Source: JAEUQQ01 sp963697285 (GTDB lineage: Bacteria > Acidobacteriota > Vicinamibacteria > Vicinamibacterales > JAFNAJ01). Taken from it: DNA of 64,000 nt. Positions 56,955-64,000 of this stretch are shown here, in pieces. The stretch's first letter is position 1. Each line of letters starts with the position of its first letter. The position numbers and the translations under genes were made by a program. The notes under the pieces were generated by a model. The model ran no database searches and was not told where the DNA came from. It saw nothing but the letters and a program-made list of their open reading frames with translations. The DNA lies in contig CAVONI010000012.1 in assembly GCA_963697285.1 (NCBI GenBank), positions 992,001 through 1,056,000 of the forward strand. Reading direction: 5' to 3'.

Positions 56955-59098
56955 ATGTCGCAGCTCGTCCGTTACGAGGTGATCGACCGCGTGGCGGTCA
57001 TCACCATCGACAACCCGCCGGTCAACGCGCTGGGCCCGGGCGTGCTCGAAGGCCATTGCTGCGTGCGTGGCGCGCGCCGGCCTCGACCCCGACGTCGTCG
57101 CCTCGGTCGTCATCGGCGCGGGCGCGACGTTCATCGCCGGCGCCGACATCAACGTCGTTCCGGACCCTGCAGACGCGCGAGCAGTCGCTGGCGCGCTCGG
57201 AAGGCACGCACGCCCTGCTGCGCCGCATCGAGGACGCGCACAAGCCGCTCGTCGCCGCCATCCACGGGCACGCGCTCGGCGGCGGCCTCGAAATCGCGAT
57301 GGCGTGTCACTACCGCGTCGCCCTCTCGAACGCCCGCGTCGGACAGCCCGAGGTGCAGCTCGGCATCATCCCCGGCGCCGGCGGCACGCAGCGGCTGCCG
57401 CGCCTGTGCGGGCCGGCGCTCGCGCTCGAGATGTGCACGAGCGGCCGCCCACTGGCGGCGCCGCGCACGCACGGCGCGCGGGCATCGTCGACTTCGTCGT
57501 CGATGCCGACCTGCGAGGCGCGCGATCGCGTTCGCCCTGGCGCGCGCCGCTTCCGGCGGCCCGCGCCCGACGCGCAGCGCGCAACGAACTCATCGCCGAT
57601 CGTGACGCGGCGCTGGCGACGTGCGCGGCAATGCGCGCCACCCTGGCCAAGACGGCCCGGGGCGCGCGCGCACCGTTCGCGGCCGTCGACGCCATCGAGG
57701 CCGCGATCGCGCTCGGCTTCGACGCCGGATCGGCGCGCGAGCGCGAGTTGTTCGCCGACTGCGTCGTGTCGACCGAGTCGCGCGCCAGCATCCACCTGTT
57801 CTTCGCCGAACGCGAGGTCGCGAGAATCCCCGACGTGCCCGAAGGACACGCCGACGCATCGAGATCCATCGCGCCGCAGTCGTCGGCGCCGGCACGATGG
57901 GCGGCGGCATCGCGATGGCGTACGCGAACGCCGGCATCCCGGTGCTCCTGCGCGACGTCGAACGATGCGGCGCTGGCGCGCGGGATGGCGACCATCCGCA
58001 CGAACTACGACGCGACGGTCGCGAAGGGCAAGCTGACGCGGCCGGCGGCCGACCGCACGCTGGCGCTCATCACGCCGACGACGACCTACGACGGCTTCGA
58101 CAGCGTCGACATCGTCGTCGAGGCGGTGTTCGAGGACATGGAGCTGAAGAAGGCGACGTTCGCCGAGCTCGGACGCGTGACGCGGCCCGACTGCGTCCTG
58201 GCGTCGAACACGTCGACGCTCGACATCGACGAGCTCGCGCGCGCGAGCGGCCGGCCGACGCAGGTCGTCGGGCACCACTTCTTCAGCCCCGCGCAACGTG
58301 ATGAAGCTGCTCGAGATCGTGCGCGGGCGCGAGACGAGCCCGTCGAGTCATCGCGACGTCGCTCACGCTGGCGAAGCGGCTCGGCAAGGTCGGCGCGGTC
58401 GTCGGCAACTGCTTCGGCTTCGTCGCCAACCGGATGCTCGCCTACTACATGCGCGAGGCGTACCTGCTGCTCGAGGAAGGGGCGCGCGTGAGCGCAGATC
58501 GATCGCGCGCTCACCGACTTCGGGCTGCCCGTCGGGCCGTTCGGGATGCAGGACATCGCCGGCATCGACGTCGGCGCGCGCATCCGCCAGTTCCTCGACG
58601 TCGCATGGGCAAGACGCGCGCCGAGGGGCCGCAGTCGGTCGTGCCCGATCGGCTGTTCGCGATGGGCCGCTACGGCCAGAAGACCGGCGCCGGCTGGTAC
58701 CGCTACGAGCCGGGCAGCCGCACGCCGATCCCCGATCCGCTCATCGACGACCTGGCCGCGGCGGCGGCGGCCGCAGCGCGGCATCGACGCGACGTCCGAT
58801 CGGCGACGAGGAGATCGTCGCGCGCATCACGACGGCGCTGGCCAACGAGGGCGCGCGCGTCCTCGAAGAGGGCTACGCGCTGCGCGCCAGCGACATCGAC
58901 GTCATCTACGCGCACGGCTTCGGCTTTCCGCGGCACCGCGGCGGACCGATGTTCTACGCCGACACCGTCGGCCTGCCGACCGTGCTCGCGCGCGTGCAGG
59001 AGTACCGCGCGCGGTTCGGCGACTACTGGGCGCCGGCGCCGCTGCTCGAGCATCTCGTGCGCGACGGCCGCGGCTTCGTCACGGGCACCGAGGGGTGA
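56955..59098 (+). CDS. FadB-type enoyl-CoA hydratase/3-hydroxyacyl-CoA dehydrogenase (many frameshifts)
   Basis: Read across frames, this is one protein of about 714 residues for fatty-acid beta-oxidation. The N-terminal crotonase domain shows VITIDNPPVNALGPGV, AGADINV, HKPLVAAIHGHALGGGLEIA and QPEVQLGIIPGAGGTQRLPR (catalytic Glu site). The Rossmann region follows (VVGAGTMGGGIAMAYANAGI), with the dehydrogenase motifs VVEAVFEDMELKK, LASNTSTLDI, VVGHHFFSPA and the C-terminal GFGFPRHRGGPMFYADT. About ten frame changes occur between 57050 and 58800. The protein sequence stays conserved throughout, so poor consensus is more likely than decay. Start ATG at 56955. Confidence 0.8.
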
Positions 59099-59137
59099 CG
59101 GTGGTGTGACCCTTCCGCGACGGTGGCGTGCTCGCCC

Positions 59138-59386
59138 TCAGTCGCGCAAGGCGGTCACGCGCGTCCACGCCTGGCGGAGTGCTCTCGGCACCGTCGGCAG
59201 GCGGTGTGTGACCTCGTGGTCAAGCGCGGGCCCGACCACTGCTCTCAATTGAGCGACATCGGCGAGATCCTGGATGCCGCCCGCGAACAGCTTGAGGCAC
59301 ACCCAGTCTGCCCTGTCGATGATCGGCGGCTGGTTCGCACCGTCGCTCGTCTGCACCCGGTCGATGTCGTAGGTGGAGCGAGCCAC
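59138..59386 (-). CDS. Small nucleotidyltransferase-like fragment
   Basis: This 82-residue frame starts at GTG and contains PPIIDRADWVCLKLFAGGIQ and DLADVAQLRAVVGPALDHEV, the pattern of C-terminal parts of minimal nucleotidyltransferase-like proteins. The N-terminal catalytic half is absent, so it may be a truncated copy. It lies in the gap between the fadB-like gene and the leftward methyltransferase. Recognition rests on pattern only. Confidence 0.4.
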   Translation of the reverse strand: MARSTYDIDRVQTSDGANQPPIIDRADWVCLKLFAGGIQDLADVAQLRAVVGPALDHEVTHRLPTVPRALRQAWTRVTALRD

Positions 59387-59398
59387 CCCGCCGGGCGT

Positions 59399-59869
59399 TC
59401 AGCAGTAGCGCCGCACCCGGCGCCGGTAGTCGCGCCATGTCTGCCCGAAGCGTCCGTCGAGGAAACGTTCCTCGCCCAGCACGATCTGATGGTGCAGGAC
59501 GATCGCGACCGTGGTCGACGCAAGGTTGAGCCACGTCGGCACCAACAGGCACGACCCGATCATCGACAGGAAGATGCCCGCGTAGATGGGATTGCGGCTG
59601 TAGCGGTACACTCCACCTGCCCTGAACTCGGTCGCTTCTTCTGGAAGGCCGACGCGCACTGCATCCCCAAGATGGCGGATGGCCACGAAGGCCACCGTGA
59701 GTCCCACGACCACCATCGCCAGAGCGAACGGCGCCAGGCGCGGAAGCGCGAGGGTCCCTTGCCGCGCGTGCAGTGCGGCCCACGCCAGCAGGACGTGCGG
59801 CGGCACGAGCGCGGCCTTCGCGATGACGAAGAGCACGGGGTGAATGGGCGCACGGCCGATCAAGGACAT
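59399..59869 (-). CDS. Isoprenylcysteine carboxyl methyltransferase-like membrane protein
   Basis: This 156-residue protein has four to five predicted helices and the C-terminal signature of the ICMT/PEMT family: YRYSRNPIYAGIFLSMIGSCL and LHHQIVLGEERFL ... FGQTWRDYRRRVRRYC. Bacterial members methylate small-molecule or lipid groups using S-adenosylmethionine, but the substrate is unknown. Start ATG at 59869; an in-frame TTG at 59893 is less likely. Upstream lies a tandem REP-derived array. Confidence 0.85.
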   Translation of the reverse strand: MSLIGRAPIHPVLFVIAKAALVPPHVLLAWAALHARQGTLALPRLAPFALAMVVVGLTVAFVAIRHLGDAVRVGLPEEATEFRAGGVYRYSRNPIYAGIFLSMIGSCLLVPTWLNLASTTVAIVLHHQIVLGEERFLDGRFGQTWRDYRRRVRRYC

Positions 59870-59947
59870 GGCGGGAGCAGCATACAACGCCAACCTGGTC
59901 GTGGGGGCCGCAGCCGCGTGATCGGGTCACGAGATCGCGATCGGGCC

Positions 59948-60081
59948 GCACTGGGGTGCGGCCCCTACACCTGGCGGAATCGCACCGGGGTGCAGCCGCC
60001 ACACCTGGCGGAATGGCACCGGGGTGCGGCCCTCGCACGTGGTGGAATCGCACCCGGGTGCGGCCCCTGCGTCGTGGAACG
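59948..60081. repeat. Four tandem 34-bp repeats derived from the REP element
   Basis: Units begin GCAC(C/T)(G/C)GGGTGC at 59948, 59982, 60016 and 60050; the first three are exactly 34 bases long and the fourth 32. The shared part GGGTGCGGCCC resembles the REP core. Variation is concentrated in the linker (CACCTGGCGGAAT against CACGTGGTGGAAT). A full REP half starts at 59943. It lies between the methyltransferase start (59869) and the NIF3-like stop (60090). Confidence 0.85.
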
Positions 60082-60089
60082 GCACGCGA

Positions 60090-60965
60090 TCACGCGTTGG
60101 GCGTCCACAACAGGTCGCGCGTGGGCACGAACGCTACGGGCACCTCGCTGATGAACGTGCGCAGCCAGCGGGCGCACTCGTCCATTCCCGCCTCCTCGCC
60201 CGCCTCGTGCGCGACGAGCACGATGCCCTTGACCTGTCCCGAGGCGACGGTGTCGCGCGCGTACTCGATCGAATCCCACTCGCGCGCTTCGCTCACGAGC
60301 AGCGCGTCGGCCCCCGGCATCGCCGCCATGTTCCCGACGAGCGTGTGCGCGCCGCGCGCGACGATGCGCACGGGCGTGGACGGATCGCCGACGACGCGCA
60401 CGCTGCGGCTCTCGAGGGCCGACGCCACGTGCGTCGCCATCGCTCCGAGCGTCGTCGGCGGCAGCACGTACTTCCGCGCGTTCTCGCGCATCACGTATTG
60501 CTCCCAGCCGAGCGCGCGGTTCCACCCCACGATGATGCCGTCGGGCTTGCGCGCGTGCCAGTGATCGTGGAACCGCCACACGACCATGCGGTTCCGCTCG
60601 ACGTAGTCGACCTTCAGCTTGTAGAGCGGATCGTCGGTGAGCCCGGTGGTGAGGTCGGCGTCGTTCCAGAACGTCGGCTCGTGCGTGATCAGCAGGTTGA
60701 GGCCGGCGGTCTTCGCGCGCTGGATGACGTCGAGCGTCGACATGAACGTCGACGCGATGCCCGTCACCGTCGTGCCGGGATCCCCCACCTTGAACGTGTC
60801 GCGATACGTCGCGTCGTTCCACGGGACGGCGACCGCGCGCTTGATGCGGTCAACGACCTCGAGCGCGGTGGGGCCCGCCTGCGCGCCGGCGCGAATCGGA
60901 CGGGTGAGCAGCGCCGCACCGGTCGCGCACACGAATTGCCGACGTGAAAGTGATGGCCGGTGCAT
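60090..60965 (-). CDS. NIF3-like protein with Tat-type signal
   Basis: This 291-residue protein resembles the NIF3/DUF34 dinuclear-metal family: LLITHEPTFWN carries a candidate metal histidine, and the C-terminal half has VLVAHEAGEEAGMDECARWL. The N terminus SRRQFVCATGAALLT is a twin-arginine signal, so it is probably exported folded. NIF3 proteins may act as GTP cyclohydrolase-like enzymes, but function is uncertain. Start ATG at 60965. A paralogous gene follows immediately upstream on the same strand. Confidence 0.75.
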   Translation of the reverse strand: MHRPSLSRRQFVCATGAALLTRPIRAGAQAGPTALEVVDRIKRAVAVPWNDATYRDTFKVGDPGTTVTGIASTFMSTLDVIQRAKTAGLNLLITHEPTFWNDADLTTGLTDDPLYKLKVDYVERNRMVVWRFHDHWHARKPDGIIVGWNRALGWEQYVMRENARKYVLPPTTLGAMATHVASALESRSVRVVGDPSTPVRIVARGAHTLVGNMAAMPGADALLVSEAREWDSIEYARDTVASGQVKGIVLVAHEAGEEAGMDECARWLRTFISEVPVAFVPTRDLLWTPNA

Positions 60966-60966
60966 G

Positions 60967-61839
60967 TCAGACCCCTTCCGCTTCAACGTGCGCAACGCCC
61001 GTGGCCCTTGCAGGCGTCCAGAACGGCTCGCCCGCCCCCAGGAAGCGGATCGGCACGTCGGGAACGACGGTCTTCAGCCATTCCGCCAGCGCCCTGCTCC
61101 CCGGCTCCTCGCTGACCGCGTGCCCCAGCAGGACCATCCCCTTCGCGCGGCCGGCGGTGACCAGATCGGCGACGTACGGAAACGCTTCCCACTCCACCGG
61201 CTCACCCCCGACGATTACGTCCACCGGCGTGTCGCGGACGATGCGCTGGACGTCGGGGACGAGCAGGAATCCGTGCGTGAGCGCCACCGTGCGCACGCGG
61301 GCGTCTGGATCGCCGAGCACCCGCAATGCGCGGACGCCCAGCGACTGACGGATACCAGACACCAGGGCCGACAACGGCGCTGCAGGCAGCGTAAACAGCT
61401 CCGAGCTGCCTGCGCGGTGCGCCTGCCAGCCGAGGGCGGCGGCGAGGCTGTCGAGTTGCACGTCGCCGCGGCGTGCGTCCCAGTTGCCGGAGAGGCGCCA
61501 GATCACGAGGCCGTGCTCGTCGATGTAGGCCTGCTTGGTCGCAAAGGTCTGGTCCTTGGCCATCCCGGCCCGTGTGGCAATCGCGCCTGCGCCCGAATAA
61601 CCCTTCTCTTCGGCTTCCCGGCTCCAGAACGCGCACTCGCGCGCGATGACCATGTTGGCGCCGGTCGCGACCGCACGGCGCAGCACGTCGAGCGACGGCG
61701 TCCACGCGGTGGCAATCCCGGTGACCACCGTCTCGGACCTGCCGGCCTGCGGTTCGGGCTCGAGGCCGGCATCTGGGGATGGTCCGAGCGTCGCGCGGAT
61801 GTGGGCAACGACCTCGCGTGCGGTGAGCGTGACGGTCAC
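60967..61839 (-). CDS. NIF3-like protein, paralogue of the downstream gene
   Basis: This 290-residue protein starts at GTG and aligns by eye with the gene at 60090-60965: TVVTGIATAWTPSLDVLRRA against TTVTGIASTFMSTLDVIQRA, and VLLGHAVSEEPGSRALAEWL against the second motif. It lacks the signal peptide and its IARECAFW replaces the histidine of ITHEPTFW. The stop precedes the downstream ATG by one base, so the pair is co-transcribed. Function is unknown; the two may form hetero-oligomers or be diverged copies. Confidence 0.72.
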   Translation of the reverse strand: MTVTLTAREVVAHIRATLGPSPDAGLEPEPQAGRSETVVTGIATAWTPSLDVLRRAVATGANMVIARECAFWSREAEEKGYSGAGAIATRAGMAKDQTFATKQAYIDEHGLVIWRLSGNWDARRGDVQLDSLAAALGWQAHRAGSSELFTLPAAPLSALVSGIRQSLGVRALRVLGDPDARVRTVALTHGFLLVPDVQRIVRDTPVDVIVGGEPVEWEAFPYVADLVTAGRAKGMVLLGHAVSEEPGSRALAEWLKTVVPDVPIRFLGAGEPFWTPARATGVAHVEAEGV

Positions 61840-61915
61840 GTTGATGCTCCTGCTGGGTGTGTGCGCGAGTGCGTGAGGGTGGGGGTTGGCGCGCCGCTTT
61901 GTGCCGAGAGGGGGA

Positions 61916-62974
61916 TCAGCTGCCGAGATGCCGGTCGAAGAATCGTGCCATCGTCGTGAGCGCCTCTTGCGACTCGGGCACGCCGACCATGTACCAGAAG
62001 GCGTGCGGCAGCGCGTCGTACACGATCAACTCCGCGTCGACGCCCGCATGCACGAGCGCGCGGTGGAAGTTGACCGTGCCGCTGAGCAGTGTGTCGCGCG
62101 TCGCCGTGATGCAGAGCGTCGGCGGGAGCCCGGTGAGATCGGCGTAGATCGGTGACGCGAGCGGGTCCTTGGGATCGTGACCCTTCATGTACGGCCGTTC
62201 ACTCTCCGGCTGCGGAGCAGCCGCCGCGATGCCCGCGAGGCCTGGCACCGCGAAGAACGCACGTGAATCGCCGACGCGGCTGAAATCGCCGTGGCCCGTG
62301 AAGAATCCCAACGCGGCGGGCAGCGGGAGCTTGTCGTGTTTGAGACGGACCGCCACCTGCCCCGTGAGGATGGCGCCCGCGGACGTCCCGTAGATCACCA
62401 TCCGTTCGGGCGTGTGCGTCTTGAGCAGCTCCCTGTAGACCGCCACCACATCGTCAACCGCCGCGGGGAAGGGCGCCTCGGTCGCCAGCCGGTAGTAGAC
62501 CGAGATGACGCGCGCGCCGGTGAGGCTGGCAATCGGGATGCTTTCGAGGAACGATCCCGAATCGACCATGAAGCCGCCGCCGTGGAGGTTGATGAGCACG
62601 CGGTCGTGCTTTGCAGCAGCGATGACGGGCGGCGTGAAGACTCGAGTACGGACACCCGCGATCGTGCGGTCTTCTTCGGTCACCTTGTAGATGGCGCGCG
62701 CCTGCTCGATCAGCGCCTTCGCCTCGGCCGTCTCGGGGCCCGGGGCCCAGTTGGTGCCTTTCGCCAGCAGCGCCTGCGCCTCTGGCGACACCGTAGCCGG
62801 CACCGGCACGACGCGCGTGATGCGTGAGATCCCGTCGGGGCCGATGGTGGTGGAGTTGGTGGTGGGGGCCTCGGTGCCTGGCGTCGGCGACGGCGGAGTC
62901 GTCTGGGCCGAGGGCACCGCCACGAGTGCCGCCAGGGCGGCCATGCACAGCGCCGCGCGCACGGGTTGCGTCAT
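61916..62974 (-). CDS. Exported HSL-family alpha/beta hydrolase
   Basis: This 352-residue esterase/lipase has a signal peptide (to about 24, VPSAQ). The HSL oxyanion motif is INLHGGGFMVDSG, the nucleophile YGTSAGAILT, with the acid in ATRDTLLSG and the histidine in LPHAFWYMVG. Such enzymes hydrolyse short-chain acyl esters. It lies leftward, just upstream of the NIF3-like pair, and could be in the same operon. Start ATG at 62974. Confidence 0.92.
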   Translation of the reverse strand: MTQPVRAALCMAALAALVAVPSAQTTPPSPTPGTEAPTTNSTTIGPDGISRITRVVPVPATVSPEAQALLAKGTNWAPGPETAEAKALIEQARAIYKVTEEDRTIAGVRTRVFTPPVIAAAKHDRVLINLHGGGFMVDSGSFLESIPIASLTGARVISVYYRLATEAPFPAAVDDVVAVYRELLKTHTPERMVIYGTSAGAILTGQVAVRLKHDKLPLPAALGFFTGHGDFSRVGDSRAFFAVPGLAGIAAAAPQPESERPYMKGHDPKDPLASPIYADLTGLPPTLCITATRDTLLSGTVNFHRALVHAGVDAELIVYDALPHAFWYMVGVPESQEALTTMARFFDRHLGS

Positions 62975-63067
62975 GGCGCGGCATTCTGCCATGGAGTGTG
63001 CTCAGTTGTATACATGTGTCGATCTCATGTCGCCTCCTGGGGCACCACGGTCCTGGGAGCCGGGCCG

Positions 63068-64000
63068 TCACAGAGAGCTCCTGCGACGCACCCTCTCAGC
63101 CCAGGCTGGGTCGTGCCCCGCGAGCACGCGCTCCACGAAGGCGGCCACGACCTCGTGGCAGCGAACGTCGGTGGCGACACGATGCGGAGCGCCTGGCACG
63201 ACGTGGATTTCAGCATCCGGGTTCTCTGCCGCGCGCAGCGCGCCGAACCGCACGTCCACCGTCGCATCACGTTCGCCGAAGACGAAGCACACGGGCCGCC
63301 CGATGTCCTTGAGCCGCCGGCGCGCCGCAAGTTGCAGCGGCACGAGCGTCGAGCCCGTGAGCAGCGAGGCGTGCGTGAAGTGCGGCGGCAGCACCTCCTC
63401 GCCGTTGCGCATCAGCGTGCCGCCATGCGACAGCGGAACCGTGACCGCGCGCAAGCTGGCCGCAGCCGACGCGAACGCCGCAATCGAGCCCATGACGGCC
63501 AGCGCCGATCTGTGCCGACGCCACTTCCGCGAACGGGCGAACCACGCGAGCGTGAAGACCGATCCCAGCAGGGCTGCAGGAAGCAGCGCGTAGTAGGTCG
63601 AGACGACCGAGTACCCCATCATCTGGCGTTCGGTGCTCGACAAGCGCAGGACGGGCGAGACGAGCACCAACCCCGACACGCGCGCTGGGTCGCGCGCCAG
63701 GATCAGCAGCGCGAGCAGCGCCCCGGTGGAATAGCCGCCGATCACGATCGGTGCGTCGTCTTCTGCGGCGAACGCGCGGAAGCGCCGTTCGGCGGCCTCG
63801 AGGTAGTGCCACGATCGGCTTGACAGGAAATCCGGCGTGTCACCACCGTGATTCGACAGGCCGGCAACGACGACCGTGGCCCCGGTCCTCGTGCAGATGC
63901 CCTCGGCGAGTTCGCGAATCGATTCGGGCCCGGAGCCGAACCCCGCAAAGAGCAACACGCGCCCGGGACCGGGTCCTTCGACGACAAGCTCCGAGGTCCA
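63068..64000 (-). CDS. Alpha/beta hydrolase, 5-prime end beyond the window
   Basis: The gene runs off the right edge; the frame is open to 64000. Visible: oxyanion region LLFAGFGSGPES, nucleophile GGYSTGALLALLIL, acid in FGERDATVDV and histidine in PGAPHRVATDV. A central hydrophobic insert (TYYALLPAALLGSVFTLAWF and following) suggests a cap or membrane-associated lid. Substrate is unknown. It ends about 95 bases before the next leftward hydrolase and is probably co-transcribed with it. Confidence 0.85.
   Translation of the reverse strand, partial: WTSELVVEGPGPGRVLLFAGFGSGPESIRELAEGICTRTGATVVVAGLSNHGGDTPDFLSSRSWHYLEAAERRFRAFAAEDDAPIVIGGYSTGALLALLILARDPARVSGLVLVSPVLRLSSTERQMMGYSVVSTYYALLPAALLGSVFTLAWFARSRKWRRHRSALAVMGSIAAFASAAASLRAVTVPLSHGGTLMRNGEEVLPPHFTHASLLTGSTLVPLQLAARRRLKDIGRPVCFVFGERDATVDVRFGALRAAENPDAEIHVVPGAPHRVATDVRCHEVVAAFVERVLAGHDPAWAERVRRRSSL

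Noticed and set aside
9340..60081. Possible CRISPR array from the recurring palindromes
   Set aside because: Repeats are scattered and intergenic or in pure tandem without unique spacers, and no cas genes are present.

Overview
This 64 kb window is high-GC bacterial chromosome. The gene content suggests an Acidobacteriota member, probably of the Vicinamibacteria type: Oar-like TonB-dependent receptors with an N-terminal carboxypeptidase-regulatory domain, many secreted hydrolases and peptidases, DUF4097 and PilZ proteins, and split hyp genes. That placement is inferred from gene content, not from a search. No rRNA, tRNA, CRISPR array, prophage or intact transposase was seen.

Layout. 1-9.2 kb: end of an isopropylmalate/isocitrate dehydrogenase-type gene, an Oar-like receptor, a small lipoprotein, a predicted HTH regulator with a palindromic operator, a GT-C-like membrane protein, a PilZ protein, an M28 peptidase and a GGCT-fold protein. 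9.4-14.3 kb: an exported DUF3352-like protein downstream of a four-gene ABC-2 transporter operon (ATPase, permease, ATPase, permease). 14.4-17.8 kb: an HD-domain protein coupled to a GltS glutamate symporter, and an APC permease. 18-25.2 kb: a leftward nucleoside-salvage run (pyrimidine-nucleoside phosphorylase, CNT transporter, purine nucleoside phosphorylase, cytidine deaminase), then mtnA, tsaD, yjbQ and a Nudix gene. 25.3-32.7 kb: a rightward run of secreted proteins (amidohydrolase, PafA-like phosphatase, subtilase, beta-barrel), including an unusual acyl-carrier-protein/zinc-ribbon fusion, and an alkyltransferase-like repair protein. 32.8-35.4 kb: ECF sigma factor, zinc-finger anti-sigma factor and DUF4097 protein. 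35.5-43 kb: the cell-shape operon mreB-mreC-mreD-mrdA-rodA followed by an RNase E/G gene. 43.4-48.7 kb: a diguanylate cyclase, a SurA/PpiD-type foldase, a YpfJ-type metallopeptidase and a PCuAC-SCO1 copper-delivery pair. 48.9-56.9 kb: a lipoprotein, hypB and hypA, divergent hypF, a truncated TonB receptor and an SGNH esterase. 57-64 kb: a heavily frameshifted FadB-type beta-oxidation gene, a small methyltransferase, two tandem NIF3-like proteins and two alpha/beta hydrolases.

The window carries many +1 frameshifts. Every gene with a single shift whose length I checked is 3n+1 bases long, except mrdA, which is 3n+2. This points to insertion-type consensus errors in the assembly rather than mass gene decay. 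I annotate these as single genes over their full extent.

Three intergenic palindromic repeat families recur: a GGGGCCGC...GCGGCCC REP-like element, often in inverted pairs and once expanded into a 34-bp tandem array; a 43-bp element with GGGGTCA/TGACCCC ends; and a GGGGTCAGACCCC palindrome. The observations most worth a second look are the ACP-zinc-ribbon protein, the repeat families, the 6-6-6 operator at the HTH gene, the 16-bp palindrome upstream of mreB, and the abrupt hypF/receptor junction.
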